Origin: Streptomyces sp. NBC_01217
Lineage (GTDB): Bacteria; Actinomycetota; Actinomycetes; Streptomycetales; Streptomycetaceae
Direction: 5' to 3'
Assembly (NCBI RefSeq): GCF_035994185.1
Contig: NZ_CP108538.1
Span: 1,922,001 to 1,986,000, forward strand
DNA length: 64,000 nucleotides
Shown: in pieces, positions 17,150 through 26,841 of the stretch
Layout: every line of letters begins with the position of its first letter
Numbering within the stretch: position 1 is the stretch's first letter
Notes under the pieces: model-generated
What the model saw: only the letters and a program-made list of their open reading frames with translations
What the model was told of the DNA's origin: nothing
Database searches by the model: none
Program-made: the position numbers and the translations under genes

Positions 17150-17629
17150 TCAGGTGCGTTCCACGCCCTCGCGCCAGATCACGGTGACCGGGCGGCCCAG
17201 GCTGCGGGCGTACGTCACGATGTCGCCCGTGCCGCCGAGGCCTCGGGCCGGCCTTCCGTCCCACACGGCGAGCAGCCGGTCGCAGTGGTCGGCGATGTAC
17301 GCGCCCGCCGCGTAGTACGCCTCGTCGGTGGAGTGCGGGTAGTCCAGCCGGACCTCCCGGACCGCCCGGTCCTTGAGGGCCCGGTAGCGGGCGAGTTCGG
17401 CCGCGTCGGCGAAGCAGGATTCGTAGTCTCCGCTCGGGATGACCACGGTCAGGTCCGCGCCGCGGGCCAGGGCGAGGTCGGCGAAGAGCTGGTCCGCTCC
17501 CACCGCCAGGCTGGAGAGGGCCTCCAGCGAGCCCTCGAAGCCGCAGAGCGCCGCCCGTAACCCGGCCAGCACATGGGCGTGGGCCTCCTGCGGAATGCTG
17601 CGATGGCCGGTCACTCCGATGCGTTTCAC
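17150..17629 (-). CDS. SLOG-type Rossmann nucleotide-binding protein
   Basis: 159 residues from GTG 17629, where the typical N-terminus KRIGVTGHR begins; longer frames upstream look non-coding. Landmarks: the GHR loop after strand 1, SSLAVGADQLFADLAL (glycine/aspartate nucleotide-binding turn), AYYAAGAYIADHCDRLLAVWDG and GTGDIV near the C-terminus. These are features of the SLOG (SMF/DprA-LOG) superfamily, predicted to bind or process nucleotide-derived ligands. The gene is convergent with the SLATT gene, 48 bases apart, a pairing expected for a sensor and membrane effector. Ligand and activity are unknown. Confidence 0.7.
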   Translation of the reverse strand: MKRIGVTGHRSIPQEAHAHVLAGLRAALCGFEGSLEALSSLAVGADQLFADLALARGADLTVVIPSGDYESCFADAAELARYRALKDRAVREVRLDYPHSTDEAYYAAGAYIADHCDRLLAVWDGRPARGLGGTGDIVTYARSLGRPVTVIWREGVERT

Positions 17630-17762
17630 GGACCTGGAACCCCCTGAGGTGTCTGCCGGGGGTTCCCGGAGGGCATCCCTCCGGAAGGCACAGCATCCGC
17701 CCCCGTTTGCTCCCTGCATGACCGACCTGCCCCGCATCTTCTCAAAAGCCGCGGGGTGAACG

Positions 17763-17795
17763 GGAGCCCCCGCCCGGGATTCGGGCGGGGGCTCC
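17763..17795. terminator. hairpin terminator after streptogrisin-type gene
   Basis: Perfect 14-base stem (GGAGCCCCCGCCCG and complement) with a 5-base loop, 47 bases beyond the protease stop codon (minus strand). Confidence 0.75.
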
Positions 17796-17842
17796 GTCTC
17801 GGCCGAGTGCTTGTTCGAGGGCCGGACCGGGGTGGCGTGGCC

Positions 17843-18742
17843 TCAGTAGACGCTGACCCCGTACGCGCTGAGCGCCTCGGTGACCGGCTGGAAGAAGGTC
17901 GTACCGCCGGAGGAGCAGTTGCCGCTGCCGCCCGAGGTCAGACCGATCGCCCTGGAGCCGGAGTAGAGGGGACCGCCGGAGTCGCCGGGCTCCGCACAGA
18001 CGTTGGTCTGGATCATGCCGTAGACGATGTCTCCGCCGCCGTAGTTGACCGTGGCGTTGAGACCCGTGACGGTGCCGCTGTGGATGCCTGTGGTGGAGCC
18101 CCGGCGGGTGACCGACATGCCCACCGTGGCGTTGGCCGCGCTGGTGATGTCGACGCTGCCGACCGTGCCCGGGTGGGCGAGCGAGGTGTTGTCGTAGCGC
18201 ACGATGCCGTAGTCGTTGGTCGGGAAGCTGGATCCGACCGTCGGGCCGATGCTGGTCGAGTTGGAGGAGTTGGTGTACCAGGGCGGGTTGCCGTCGGTGC
18301 AGTGACCGGCGGTCAGGAAGTAGTAGGTGCTGCCGCTGCGGACGTTGAAGCCGAGGGAACAGCGCCAGCCGGGGGCGTAGATGGCGTCGCCGCCGGCGAG
18401 CAGCTTGCTGAACTTTCCGGAGGTGCGCTCGATCCGCAGGGCGCCGGCGTTGGCTCCGGCGGACTGCTTGATCTGCTTGATCTCGGCCTGCGAGACCGTG
18501 CTGTCCGCGGTGACCACGAGGGTGCCGGTCGCCGGGTCGACACGCCAGGCGGTACCCGCCACATCGGCGCCGAGCACGGCGTCGCTCGCGTCGGAGAGCT
18601 GGTTGGCACTGAAGGTCGTCGTGGGGGTGGCCTGGGCGCTGGGGACGGCGAGTGCGGCGACGGCGACGAGACCTGCGGCGATGGCGACCGCTCTGGTGCG
18701 CTTCGCGGTGCCGCTGAGGGGGGTGGTGCGCTTGATCCTCAC
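17843..18742 (-). CDS. secreted S1 serine protease, streptogrisin type
   Basis: 299 residues: export signal (residues 1-38, ending AQA), a propeptide of about 75 residues, and a mature chymotrypsin-like domain starting near AGGDAIYAP (about 116). The catalytic triad is complete: His147 in TAGHC, Asp177 in TNDYG, Ser255 in GDSGGP. Cysteines pair as in streptogrisins A/B (RCSLG with GHC; VCAEPG with GNCSSG). The product is an extracellular, self-activated protease. GTG 18742 is preceded by GGGAGGAA. It is a single gene ending at a strong hairpin. Whether it is the SGPA, SGPB or another type cannot be decided by eye. Confidence 0.93.
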   Translation of the reverse strand: MRIKRTTPLSGTAKRTRAVAIAAGLVAVAALAVPSAQATPTTTFSANQLSDASDAVLGADVAGTAWRVDPATGTLVVTADSTVSQAEIKQIKQSAGANAGALRIERTSGKFSKLLAGGDAIYAPGWRCSLGFNVRSGSTYYFLTAGHCTDGNPPWYTNSSNSTSIGPTVGSSFPTNDYGIVRYDNTSLAHPGTVGSVDITSAANATVGMSVTRRGSTTGIHSGTVTGLNATVNYGGGDIVYGMIQTNVCAEPGDSGGPLYSGSRAIGLTSGGSGNCSSGGTTFFQPVTEALSAYGVSVY

Positions 18743-18936
18743 TTGTCATTCCTCCCGAGGGAAGTCGGGGGTCCGCCTGTGGGGTGGTCGGACCCGTGAG
18801 GCGCAGTCGTTCGCACGGCATGCCCGGCGGTGCGGGAATGCCGTGTTCCTGACAAGCGCTGCTCGGGAGTATTCAAGGCGTCAACTTCTGGCGCAAGAGG
18901 GCCCCTGGCCCGAACCTTTCCCGCAACACGGAGCTG

Positions 18937-18962
18937 CCCCGGCAGCGCGCGGGCTGCCGGGG
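18937..18962. terminator. hairpin terminator after DUF1684 gene
   Basis: Perfect 10-base stem CCCCGGCAGC / GCTGCCGGGG with a 6-base loop, 29 bases beyond the stop of the DUF1684 gene on the minus strand. It would end the long organosulfur operon. Confidence 0.6.
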
Positions 18963-18991
18963 CCTTTGTCTCGGGGCAATATGACGGCGCG

Positions 18992-19807
18992 TCAGCCGTC
19001 GACGCGGTTGCGCTCCCCCGCCTCGACGGCGACGGGAAGGGTGTTGCCCGGCGGCGGGAAGGGACAGATGAAGTGATCCGCGAAGGCGCAGGGCGGCAGC
19101 AGCGCACGGTTGAGGTCGACCGTCACGCTGCCGTCCTCGGACGGGGCCGAGGGCCGCAGGAACCGGAAGCGGTAGCTGCTGTTCCCACTGGTGGCATCTG
19201 CGAAGACCGCCCAGAGCGAGCCGTCGGGCTCGACCGCGGCCTGGAGGGTGTGCTCGGTGCCGTCCACCTCGAAGGCGATCTCGCCGCCGAGGCCGAGCCC
19301 GCGCTCGACACCGTCGGCGTTCTCGACCCGGACCGTACGGGCGGTGTCGTACGGGCGGAAGGTGCCCGGCAGCACCCAGCGGGCGTCGTACGGCGTGGCC
19401 TCTATCGTCCCGAAGGCGCGCCGCGCCGCGGACGCGGGGTCGAAGTCCCGTACCGCCCAGAGCCCTTCGCGGCTCAGTACGACCAGCCGCCGCTCGCCGT
19501 GCGCGACGCGGGACCCGTCGATCGGGCCGCGGTCGGCGGTGAGCCGGACCTCGCCGGTGAACGGCTTGCCGTCGACGGTCAGACCGTCCGCTTCGACGGC
19601 GCTGAGCACCAGCTCCTCACCGTCCTCCCGCCACTGCCCGGGCACCCCCGGAAGGCTGCCTTCCAGATGGTCGGAGAGCCAGTGGGTGCCGGTGAGGGAG
19701 AGCGGTCCGTACGGAGCGGAGACCGTGACGGTGCGCTCCTCGTGCCAGTGGTTCCAGTCCTGTGCCGCCTGCCCCGGACCGTGCGGCTGCTGTGCGTCCG
19801 TGCTCAT
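18992..19807 (-). CDS. DUF1684 domain protein
   Basis: 271 residues, no signal peptide or membrane segment. It has the hallmarks of DUF1684: a tryptophan-containing N-terminal helix (WNHWHEERT), a beta-rich body, and the conserved C-terminal DLNRALLPPCAFADHFICPFPPPGN. Function of the family is unknown; members are common beside metabolic operons. The start (ATG 19807) is four bases downstream of the stop of the LLM monooxygenase gene, so it is probably the last gene of the organosulfur operon. The hairpin downstream supports this. Role in sulfur metabolism is guilt by association only. Confidence 0.8.
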   Translation of the reverse strand: MSTDAQQPHGPGQAAQDWNHWHEERTVTVSAPYGPLSLTGTHWLSDHLEGSLPGVPGQWREDGEELVLSAVEADGLTVDGKPFTGEVRLTADRGPIDGSRVAHGERRLVVLSREGLWAVRDFDPASAARRAFGTIEATPYDARWVLPGTFRPYDTARTVRVENADGVERGLGLGGEIAFEVDGTEHTLQAAVEPDGSLWAVFADATSGNSSYRFRFLRPSAPSEDGSVTVDLNRALLPPCAFADHFICPFPPPGNTLPVAVEAGERNRVDG

Positions 19808-19811
19808 GCGA

Positions 19812-21113
19812 TCAACCTTTCCATACCGGCTCGGCGAGCCCGAGATGCGACCGCAGTGTGGGACCGGTGTATTCGGAGCGGAACACACCGCGCTCCTGGA
19901 GGAGCGGGACGACCCGGTCGACGAAGCCGTCCAGGCCGCCCGGGGTGAGATGCGGTACGAGAATGAATCCGTCGGCGGCGTCGGCGGCCACGAACTCCGT
20001 CAGCCGCGCCGCGACCGTCTGCGGGCTGCCGATGAAGGACTGCCGCCCGGTCGTCTCGATGACGGTCTGCCGGATCGAGAGCCCCTTCTCCTGGGCCAGC
20101 GCACGCCAGCGGGCCGCGACGGCAAGGGGGTCGCCGTGCCTGACCCGGCCCTGGACCAGCGCGGACTCGGGGTCCGGGTCGATCCCGGGCAGCGGTCCGT
20201 CGGGGTCGTAGGAGGAGAGGTCACGGCCCCAGACCTGTTCCAGGGCCAGCAGCGCGTTCTGCGGGGAGACCTGCTGGAGGCGGATCTCGGCCACCCTCTC
20301 CTGGGCCTCGGCATCGTTGTCGCCGAGGACGAAGGTGACCCCGGGCATGATCTTCAGCTCGCCGGGTTGCCTGCCGTACTTCGCCAGCCGCGCCTTGACG
20401 TCTGCGTAGAAGGTGCGGCCGGCCTCCAGGGTGCCGTGCCGGGTGAAGATGACATCGGCGGCGGACGCGGCGAACTCGCGGCCCTCCGGGGAGTCCCCGG
20501 CCTGGATCACGATCGGGTGGCCCTGCGGGGAGCGCGGGACGGTGAACTCGCCCTCGATGGTGAAGTGCTGACCCTGGTGACAAAACGGGCGCGGGGTGCC
20601 GTCGGGGGTCCAGGTGTCCCACAGCTCGCGGGCGGTGGCGACGAACTCGGCGGCCCGGGTGTACCGGTCGGCCCGGTCGAGGTAGCCGCCGCGCCGGAAG
20701 TTCTCCCCGGTGAAGGCGTCCGAGGAGGTGACGACGTTCCAGGCGGCCCGGCCGCCGCTGAGGTGGTCGAGGGTGGCGAGGCGGCGGGCCAGTTCGTACG
20801 GCTCGTTGAAGGTGGCGTTGACGGTGGCTGCGAGGCCCAGCCGGTCGGTGACGGTCGCCAGCGCGGCCAGCACGGTGAGGGATTCGGGGCGGCCGACCAC
20901 GTCCAGGTCGTGGATCAGGCCGTTGTGCTCGCGCAGCCGCAGCCCCTCGGCCAGGAAGAGGAAGTCGAACCTGCCGCGCTCCGCCGTGCGGGCCAGGTGC
21001 TCGAAGGAGGAGAAGTCGATCTGGCTCCTGGAGCGGGGGTCCGCCCAGACGGTGGTGTTGTTCACACCCGGGAAGTGGGCGGCGAGATGCATCTGCCTCG
21101 TCGCGCTGCTCAT
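19812..21113 (-). CDS. LLM-class FMN-dependent monooxygenase (NtaA/SnaA/DszA type)
   Basis: 433 residues. The N-terminus MHLAAHFPGVNNTTVW, then RGRFDFLFLAEGLRLREH, GLAATVNATFNEPYELARRLATLDHLSGGRAAWNVVTS and HPIVIQAGDSPEGREFAASAADVIFT are diagnostic of the nitrilotriacetate/DszA group of the luciferase-like superfamily. Such enzymes use reduced FMN from a partner reductase to cleave C-S or C-N bonds. The ATG overlaps the stop of the preceding LLM gene (ATGA). Because the operon also carries an amino-acid-type ABC importer, an imported organosulfur compound is the likely substrate; this is an inference. Confidence 0.88.
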   Translation of the reverse strand: MSSATRQMHLAAHFPGVNNTTVWADPRSRSQIDFSSFEHLARTAERGRFDFLFLAEGLRLREHNGLIHDLDVVGRPESLTVLAALATVTDRLGLAATVNATFNEPYELARRLATLDHLSGGRAAWNVVTSSDAFTGENFRRGGYLDRADRYTRAAEFVATARELWDTWTPDGTPRPFCHQGQHFTIEGEFTVPRSPQGHPIVIQAGDSPEGREFAASAADVIFTRHGTLEAGRTFYADVKARLAKYGRQPGELKIMPGVTFVLGDNDAEAQERVAEIRLQQVSPQNALLALEQVWGRDLSSYDPDGPLPGIDPDPESALVQGRVRHGDPLAVAARWRALAQEKGLSIRQTVIETTGRQSFIGSPQTVAARLTEFVAADAADGFILVPHLTPGGLDGFVDRVVPLLQERGVFRSEYTGPTLRSHLGLAEPVWKG

Positions 21114-22169
21114 GTTCGTCCCCCTTGGAGGGCGTACCGGTTGGCGGGGCGGGCCAGCCCGAGGTGCTCGCGCAGGGTGCCCCCGGGATAGAAGGTGCGG
21201 AAGAGGCTGCGGTGCTGGAGCAGGGCCACGGTGCCGTTGACGATCTGTTCGAGGTCGCGCCCCGGGGTGATGGGCGTGAGGTGGAAGCCGTCCGCCGCTC
21301 CGCCGCGGTGCCACCGGGTGATCAGTTCGGCGAGGTCGACCGGGCCGCCCCGGTAGCAGGAGCCCCCGGCGGCGAGCGGGGGTCCGCTCGCCAGTCCGGG
21401 CTCCGGGGCGGTCTCCGCGTCGCCGATGTCGACGGTGAGCGCGACCAGGACCCGCAGGGTGTCGGGGTCGCGGCCGTATGCGGCGGCGCAGATCGGTGCG
21501 GATCGTGGCAGCCCGCTCGGGGGTGGTGGCCCGTACGAGGACGACATCGGCGTGGCGGGCCGCGGCCCGTCCGGCCGGGCCGGCCGTGCCGTCGACGACG
21601 GTGACCGGGTGTCCCTGCGGGGGCCGGGGCACGATGGCCGGGCCGCGGACGGTGACGGAGGCGCCCTCGAAGTCGACGTAGTGCAGCTTGTCGCGGTCGA
21701 TGAAGCGTCCGGTGGCGGCGTCGCGGATCTCGGCGTCGTCCTCCCAGCTGTCCCAGAGCCGGGCGCTCACATCGGCAACCTCACCGGCCTCGCGCCACAG
21801 GGCTTCGGCGGGCACTGCCGGGCGCCGGCCGAAGAGCCGGGCCTCGGCCTCGGTCGTGGACACATCGACGTGCCAGCCCGCCCGGCCGCGGCTCACCCAG
21901 TCCAGGGTGGCCACGGCGGACGACACATGGAACGGCTCGGTGTGGGTGGTGGTCACGGTCGGCACCAGACCGATCCGGTCGGTGGCGGGCGCGACCCGGG
22001 AGAGCACGGCGAGCGCGTCGAGTCCGGGTCTGGTGAAGGAGTCGCCGAGGGTGACGAAGTCGAGGGCGCCGCGCTCGGCGAGCCGGGCGAGACCGATGTA
22101 GTGCTCGGGGTCGTAGCGGGGCGGACCTCCGATCTCGGCGGCCAGGTGAAGTGGTGCGGTTGTGGACAT
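21110..22169 (-). pseudogene. LLM-class flavin monooxygenase, frameshifted
   Basis: From ATG 22169 the frame encodes a clear LLM protein: LHLAAEIGGPPRYDPEHYI, FVTLGDSFTRPGLDALAVLSRVAP, TVTTTHTEPFHVSSAVATLDWVSRGRAGWHVDVST and GHPVTVVDGTAGPAGRAAARHADVVLV. After RTDLRRR (about 21480-21492) the frame breaks; the remainder (AAYGRDPDTLRVLVAL ... REHLGLARPANRYAL) continues one frame over to the stop at 21110. The break lies in a CGCCGCCGC run and fits one extra base or two missing. The stop still overlaps the next start as ATGA, so the disruption may be recent or a sequencing error. Intact length would be about 352 residues. Confidence 0.75.
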
Positions 22170-22188
22170 CGGTCTTGCCTCTCGGGGC

Positions 22189-23163
22189 TCAGTTCTCGGT
22201 CTTGGGCAGGCCGGGCGGGTTGATCTCGGACTTCGTGACGGCCTCACCCGAGAGCCCCCAGCGCTTCAGCACCTTGGCGTAGGAGCCGTCCTGCACGATG
22301 TGGTCGACGGCGGCGGCGTACGCCTCGACAAGGCCGCTGCCCTTCTTCGTGGTGACGGCGATCTTGCCCTGGAGCCCGTCGCCCGCGCCCGACAGCGTGC
22401 CGACGATCTCGGACTGGCCGGCCGATGCGACGTGGTAGTTGGCGGACGGGCTGGGGCCGAGGTAGGCGTCGATCCGGCCGGACTGGAGGGCCAGGTAGTA
22501 GTCGGTGTCCTTCTGGAAGTACTTGATGTCCACCGGCTTGCGCCCGGCCTCGACGTTCTGCTCGCTCCAGTCGACGAGGATCTTCTCCTGGTTGGTCCCG
22601 GATGCCACGGAGATCGTCTTCCCCGCCACGTCCTTCGGCTCCTTCACCTTCCAGCCGGAGCCCTTCTTGGCCTCGAAGGCGATGTTGTCGAGCCGGTAGG
22701 TCGCGAAGTCGTACTTCTCCTTGCGCTCCTCGGTGACCGTGACGTTCGAGAGCACACCGTCGAACTTGGAGCTGTCGAGGCCGACGAAGAGGTTCTCCCA
22801 GGAGACCTCCTCGAACTGCGGTTTCAGACCGAGCGTGTCGGCGATCAGGGTCGCTATGTCGATCTCGGAGCCGATCCGGGTCTTGTCGTCGGTCGCGTAG
22901 AAGCCCAGCGGCGGCGAGGCGTCGGCGCTCGCGCCCAGCCGCAGCGTGCCGCGCTCACGGATGGCCGCGGGCACCTTCGCCGCGATGGCGTCGACCTTCG
23001 TGCCTCTGATCCGGTGCTGGTCGGGGCCGATGTTGATACCCGTGTCCTGCTGCCCCTTCGGCTTCACCTCGGTGGTGGCGGTGTCACCGCTGCCGCAGGC
23101 CGTGAGAAGTCCTGCGGCGGTGAGGGTGGCGAGCGCGACGGAAAGGGTGCGATGGGTGGACAC
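22189..23163 (-). CDS. ABC transporter substrate-binding lipoprotein (polar amino acid type)
   Basis: 324 residues from GTG 23163, chosen because GAGGAG sits seven bases upstream; an earlier in-frame ATG lacks a ribosome site. Lipoprotein signal with lipobox LTAC. The body is a family-3 periplasmic binding fold: RLGASADASPPLGFYATDDKTRIGSEIDIATLIADTL at the N-lobe, VTVTEERKEKYDFATY, and a C-terminal SYAKVLKRWGLSGEAV. It would capture an amino-acid-like ligand for the ATPase and permease genes directly upstream (32-base gap from the ATPase). Ligand unknown; the co-encoded monooxygenases suggest a sulfur compound. Confidence 0.9.
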   Translation of the reverse strand: MSTHRTLSVALATLTAAGLLTACGSGDTATTEVKPKGQQDTGINIGPDQHRIRGTKVDAIAAKVPAAIRERGTLRLGASADASPPLGFYATDDKTRIGSEIDIATLIADTLGLKPQFEEVSWENLFVGLDSSKFDGVLSNVTVTEERKEKYDFATYRLDNIAFEAKKGSGWKVKEPKDVAGKTISVASGTNQEKILVDWSEQNVEAGRKPVDIKYFQKDTDYYLALQSGRIDAYLGPSPSANYHVASAGQSEIVGTLSGAGDGLQGKIAVTTKKGSGLVEAYAAAVDHIVQDGSYAKVLKRWGLSGEAVTKSEINPPGLPKTEN

Positions 23164-23195
23164 GTGTGTACTCCTCGAAGAGAACATGGGTGGGA

Positions 23196-23993
23196 TCACA
23201 GGACCTTGGAGAGGAAGGCGCGGGTGCGCTCGTGCTTCGGGTCGTCGAGTACGTCGCCGGGAGCGCCCTGCTCGACGATCCGCCCCTCGTCCATGAAGAC
23301 GACGGTGTCGGCGACCTCGCGGGCGAAGCCGATCTCGTGTGTGACGACGATCATCGTGGTGCCCTGGAGCGCCAGGTCCTTGATGACGTCGAGTACCTCG
23401 CCGACCAGCTCGGGGTCGAGCGCCGAGGTCGGCTCGTCGAAGAGCAGCAGCTTCGGTTCGAGGGCCAGGGCCCGGGCGATGGCGACGCGCTGCTGCTGCC
23501 CGCCGGAGAGCTGCCTGGGGTACGCCCCCGCCTTGTCGGCGAGGCCGACCCGGGCCAGGAGCTTCTCCGCGGCGGCGACGGCTTCCTTCTTCGGGCGGCC
23601 GAGGGCGGCGACCGGGGCCTCGATGATGTTCTCCAGCACGGTCAGGTGCGGGAAGAGATTGAAGTTCTGGAAGACGAAGCCGATCCGGGTGCGCTGGCGC
23701 AGGACCTCGCGCTCGCGGAGCTCGTACAGCTTGTTGCCGTCCCTGCGGTAGCCGACCAGGGTGCCGTCGACGCTGATCCAGCCGTTGTCCACCTTCTCCA
23801 GGTGGTTGATGGTGCGCAGGAGCGTGGACTTGCCGGAGCCGGACGGGCCGAGGACGACGGTCACCTCTCCGGTGCGCACGGACAGGTCGATGCCGCGCAG
23901 CACTTCGAGGCTGCCGAAGCTCTTGTGGACGGAGCGGATCTCGACCATGGCGTCCGTGGATCCGGTGGTGTCGGTGGTGTCGGTGGTGCTCAT
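23196..23993 (-). CDS. amino acid ABC transporter ATP-binding protein
   Basis: 265 residues. All ABC motifs are present: Walker [11 protein letters not shown]-loop [11 protein letters not shown], signature LSGGQQQR, Walker [15 protein letters not shown], and the switch histidine in [12 protein letters not shown]. The FNLFPH form and the length place it in the polar amino acid (GlnQ/HisP) group. Short Thr/Asp-rich N-terminal extension. The start overlaps the permease stop as ATGA. Confidence 0.95.
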   Translation of the reverse strand: MSTTDTTDTTGSTDAMVEIRSVHKSFGSLEVLRGIDLSVRTGEVTVVLGPSGSGKSTLLRTINHLEKVDNGWISVDGTLVGYRRDGNKLYELREREVLRQRTRIGFVFQNFNLFPHLTVLENIIEAPVAALGRPKKEAVAAAEKLLARVGLADKAGAYPRQLSGGQQQRVAIARALALEPKLLLFDEPTSALDPELVGEVLDVIKDLALQGTTMIVVTHEIGFAREVADTVVFMDEGRIVEQGAPGDVLDDPKHERTRAFLSKVL

Positions 23994-24886
23994 CGCGCGG
24001 CCCCCTTGGCGTAGTGACGTTCGACGTAGTGCTGGAGGACGGAGAGCACGGTGGTCAGGAGGATGTACCAGACGGTGGCGACCATCAGCAGGGGCACGAC
24101 CCTGCCGTTGCGTCCGTAGACGACCTGGACCTGGTAGAAGAGTTCGCCGATCGCCATCACGGACACGATCGAGGTGCCCTTGAAGAGCGAGATGATCTCG
24201 TTGGCGGCGTTCGGCAGGATGGAGCGCATCGCCTGCGGGAGCACGATCCGCCGCAGCTGCCGGTGCCGGGGGATGCCGAGGGCGGCCGCGGCCTCCAACT
24301 GGCCGCTGTCCACGGCCAGCACACCGCCGCGGACGATCTCCGCCGCGTAGGCGGCCTGGTGCAGCGCCAGTCCGAGGACGGCGGCGCTCATCGCGCTGAC
24401 CAGGTTCATCGTGTCGAAGGAGAAGAAGCCGGGCCCGAACGGGATGCCGAACTGCAACTCCTTGTAGAGATAGGCGAGGTTGAACCAGAAGAGCAGCTGG
24501 ACGATGAGCGGGATGGAGCGGAACGCCCAGATGTACGCGTAGGCGACCGCGCTGAGGAACGGGCTGGCCGACAGACGCATGAAGGCGAGCACGATGCCGA
24601 GCGCGAAGCCGAGGACCGTGCCGTAGAAGGTCAGCTGGAGGGTGACCCAGACGGCCTTGAGGATGGTCTCGGCGGTGAAGAACTGGGCGAAGACGTCCCA
24701 CTCCCAGCCGGGGTTGGTGACCAGGCCGTGCAGGAACTGGGCGAGTACGACGACGGTGGCGGCGACGGCGACCCAGCGCCACGGGTGGCGTACGGGGACG
24801 ACGGTGAGCGTGTCGTGGTCGGCGGCGGGCGCGTCGGTCTGTGGTCCTGTCGCCTTGCCGATGGGTGGATCGCTGGTGAGGGACAT
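23990..24886 (-). CDS. amino acid ABC transporter permease
   Basis: 298 residues with a hydrophilic N-terminus, one early membrane segment and a core of about five more. The HisM/GlnP-type domain includes [15 protein letters not shown] and the EAA-type coupling loop [28 protein letters not shown]. It is one of two permeases in the cluster, and the two are similar in sequence, suggesting a heterodimeric channel or two importers sharing one ATPase. ATGA overlap with the ATPase gene; 62-base gap from the FAD enzyme upstream. Confidence 0.93.
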   Translation of the reverse strand: MSLTSDPPIGKATGPQTDAPAADHDTLTVVPVRHPWRWVAVAATVVVLAQFLHGLVTNPGWEWDVFAQFFTAETILKAVWVTLQLTFYGTVLGFALGIVLAFMRLSASPFLSAVAYAYIWAFRSIPLIVQLLFWFNLAYLYKELQFGIPFGPGFFSFDTMNLVSAMSAAVLGLALHQAAYAAEIVRGGVLAVDSGQLEAAAALGIPRHRQLRRIVLPQAMRSILPNAANEIISLFKGTSIVSVMAIGELFYQVQVVYGRNGRVVPLLMVATVWYILLTTVLSVLQHYVERHYAKGAAR

Positions 24887-24948
24887 GAGGGGTCCTTGAG
24901 CCGCGGGTGTACGGGAGTGGGACGGGGCTGTGCGTGGTGGAGCCGGGG

Positions 24949-26841
24949 TCAGGCGCCCGGTGCCCGACCGGTCGATCGGGGCCGGACGGGCGCCGGGGGG
25001 CCGTCGGTACAGGCGAGGTCCCTCAGGAAGGTGAGCGCCGTGCGTGCGGTGGCGTCGTTCTGCCGGAAGGCCGGGCCGCCGGTGCGCGGCCGGGTGAAGG
25101 CTCCGCCGGCGCGCGCGGTGGTGAACGGGCCGAGCGCGAAGCGGCGCGGGTGCGCACGGCCGTCGCGGCCCAGGATGCGGCCTTCGCCGGGGTCGACCGA
25201 GAGCAGTCCGGTGTCGGTGGCGGCGGCCCCGTCCTCGTACAGCTCCTGGAGCAGCGGGCTGCGGGTGCGTTCCAGCGAGGGGTCCGGCAGCCTGGCCTCG
25301 ACCAGTGCGCGGGCCGCTATCCGCTCCCCCGGCACGGTGGCGCTGCCGGCCAGGAAGACGCCCTGGTGTTCATCGGTCTCGACAGTCATACCGGCGCCGA
25401 GGAAGCGGACGACGCCGGCCCGGGAGAGCGCGAGGAGCTGGTGCAGCCGGGGCCCCGGCGGGCCGGAGGCGAGGTAGCTGAAGAAGCCGTGCCACCAGCC
25501 GCCGATGTCGCCGAGCCGGATCAACTGCCCGTAGACGGACAGCAGTCCGAGGAAGACGGCCAGGTCCTGGCTGTGCGCGGGGTCGTGCCGGCGTTCCAGG
25601 TCGGCGGTGATGTAGTCGCGCAGCCCCTCCTGCAGTGCGTCGTACGAGGGGTGGCGCACCCCGTCGAGGGGGTGGTCGAGCGCGTCGAGATCGAGCCGGT
25701 CGGCGGGGTCGGGGACGGCGGCCGACACGAGGGCGCGCAGCTCGGGTCCTGCCGGGTCGGCGGCGGTGTACTTCGCCTCGAATCCGGCCCAGTCGCCCGT
25801 GGTGCGCTCGGGATGGGCGGTGAAGAGCCGGTGGTAGTGGGCGTAGCCGAGCTCCTTGTCGACATATGGCCATACATCGCGCCGGAAGTCGACCGGCCCG
25901 TCCGCCTTCAGCAGCACCTCGGCCCGGTCCGGGCCGAGGAAGCGCGGCAGCGGCGGCCGTTCGCCCTGCCAGCCGTAGCCGATCTTGGAGTGGTACGGGA
26001 CGCCCCGGCGCGATCCGACGTGGAGCACGGGCTCCCTGCCGGACGGCACGTACTCGCCGTTCTCGTACCGTCCGCCCCTGCCCTCGGTGAGCAGCACCAT
26101 CAGATCGATGAAGGCGAGTCCGAAGCCCCGGACTATGACGGGTTCGCCCGCGGGCAGCTCGGTCAGATCGGTGTCGGCGGTGAAGTCGGGCGGCAGGTGG
26201 ACGAGCCCGTGCCGGTCCGCGAAGTCCGCCAACTCAATCTGTTCGGGCTCTGGTTCGGCGTCGAGGTGGCCGATGGTGACGGCGACGAGATCGGCGAGGA
26301 CCGGCTTGTCACTCCCCTCCAGCCAGACACGCTGACGGCCTTCGCGCGGTCCGGTGACGCGCACGGCCCTGCCCCGGTGCCAGTGGACGGTGATGCCGTC
26401 CGGGAGTGCGGCCACGGCCTGCTCGTACACCCAGCGCAGATAGACGCTCTGCAGTCGCCTGCTCGGGAAGTCACTTCCTTCCAACGCCTTTATCTCGGCG
26501 AGGAGTTCGGGCTCGACACCGGACTCGTCCGGGAGTGCCACGCGCCCGTCGCGGATGTCCGCCGCCCAGGTGTGGAGCGCGGGCCCCGGACGTATCGGGC
26601 CCTCCTGCCGGACCGTGTCGTCGGTGAACATGGTGACGTCCTCGGCCATGGAGTTCATCCAGAGCAGCGGCGACTGGTCGTGCCGCCAGATCCGTCCGCC
26701 GCCCGGCGGGTAGGGGTCGACGAGGTGGATGTCCAGCGGGCGGCCCTCGTACAGGCCGGGGGCGTTGGCGGCGATGCGCTCGATCAGGCCGGTGCCGCGC
26801 GGTCCCGCGCCGATGACGACGAGCACCGGTGCCCGGCTCAT
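24949..26841 (-). CDS. FAD/NAD(P)-binding protein (NAD_binding_9 type)
   Basis: 630 residues. The N-terminal dinucleotide-binding motif [16 protein letters not shown] (about residues 9-24) is followed by [14 protein letters not shown]. Further conserved stretches include [14 protein letters not shown] and [21 protein letters not shown]. This matches the FAD-NAD(P)-binding family often found in sulfur and siderophore loci, where members are predicted flavoprotein N- or S-oxygenases or reductases; no substrate is known. It sits between the two permease genes, with its start overlapping the upstream permease stop (ATGA), so it belongs to the uptake operon. It could oxidise the imported compound or supply electrons. 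Confidence 0.85.
   Translation of the reverse strand: MSRAPVLVVIGAGPRGTGLIERIAANAPGLYEGRPLDIHLVDPYPPGGGRIWRHDQSPLLWMNSMAEDVTMFTDDTVRQEGPIRPGPALHTWAADIRDGRVALPDESGVEPELLAEIKALEGSDFPSRRLQSVYLRWVYEQAVAALPDGITVHWHRGRAVRVTGPREGRQRVWLEGSDKPVLADLVAVTIGHLDAEPEPEQIELADFADRHGLVHLPPDFTADTDLTELPAGEPVIVRGFGLAFIDLMVLLTEGRGGRYENGEYVPSGREPVLHVGSRRGVPYHSKIGYGWQGERPPLPRFLGPDRAEVLLKADGPVDFRRDVWPYVDKELGYAHYHRLFTAHPERTTGDWAGFEAKYTAADPAGPELRALVSAAVPDPADRLDLDALDHPLDGVRHPSYDALQEGLRDYITADLERRHDPAHSQDLAVFLGLLSVYGQLIRLGDIGGWWHGFFSYLASGPPGPRLHQLLALSRAGVVRFLGAGMTVETDEHQGVFLAGSATVPGERIAARALVEARLPDPSLERTRSPLLQELYEDGAAATDTGLLSVDPGEGRILGRDGRAHPRRFALGPFTTARAGGAFTRPRTGGPAFRQNDATARTALTFLRDLACTDGPPAPVRPRSTGRAPGA

Noticed and set aside
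19812..22247. single 811-residue protein spanning both LLM genes
   Set aside because: The fusion exists only because the frameshift in the first LLM gene runs into the frame of the second; the middle 150 residues are a non-family Arg/Pro-rich stretch.
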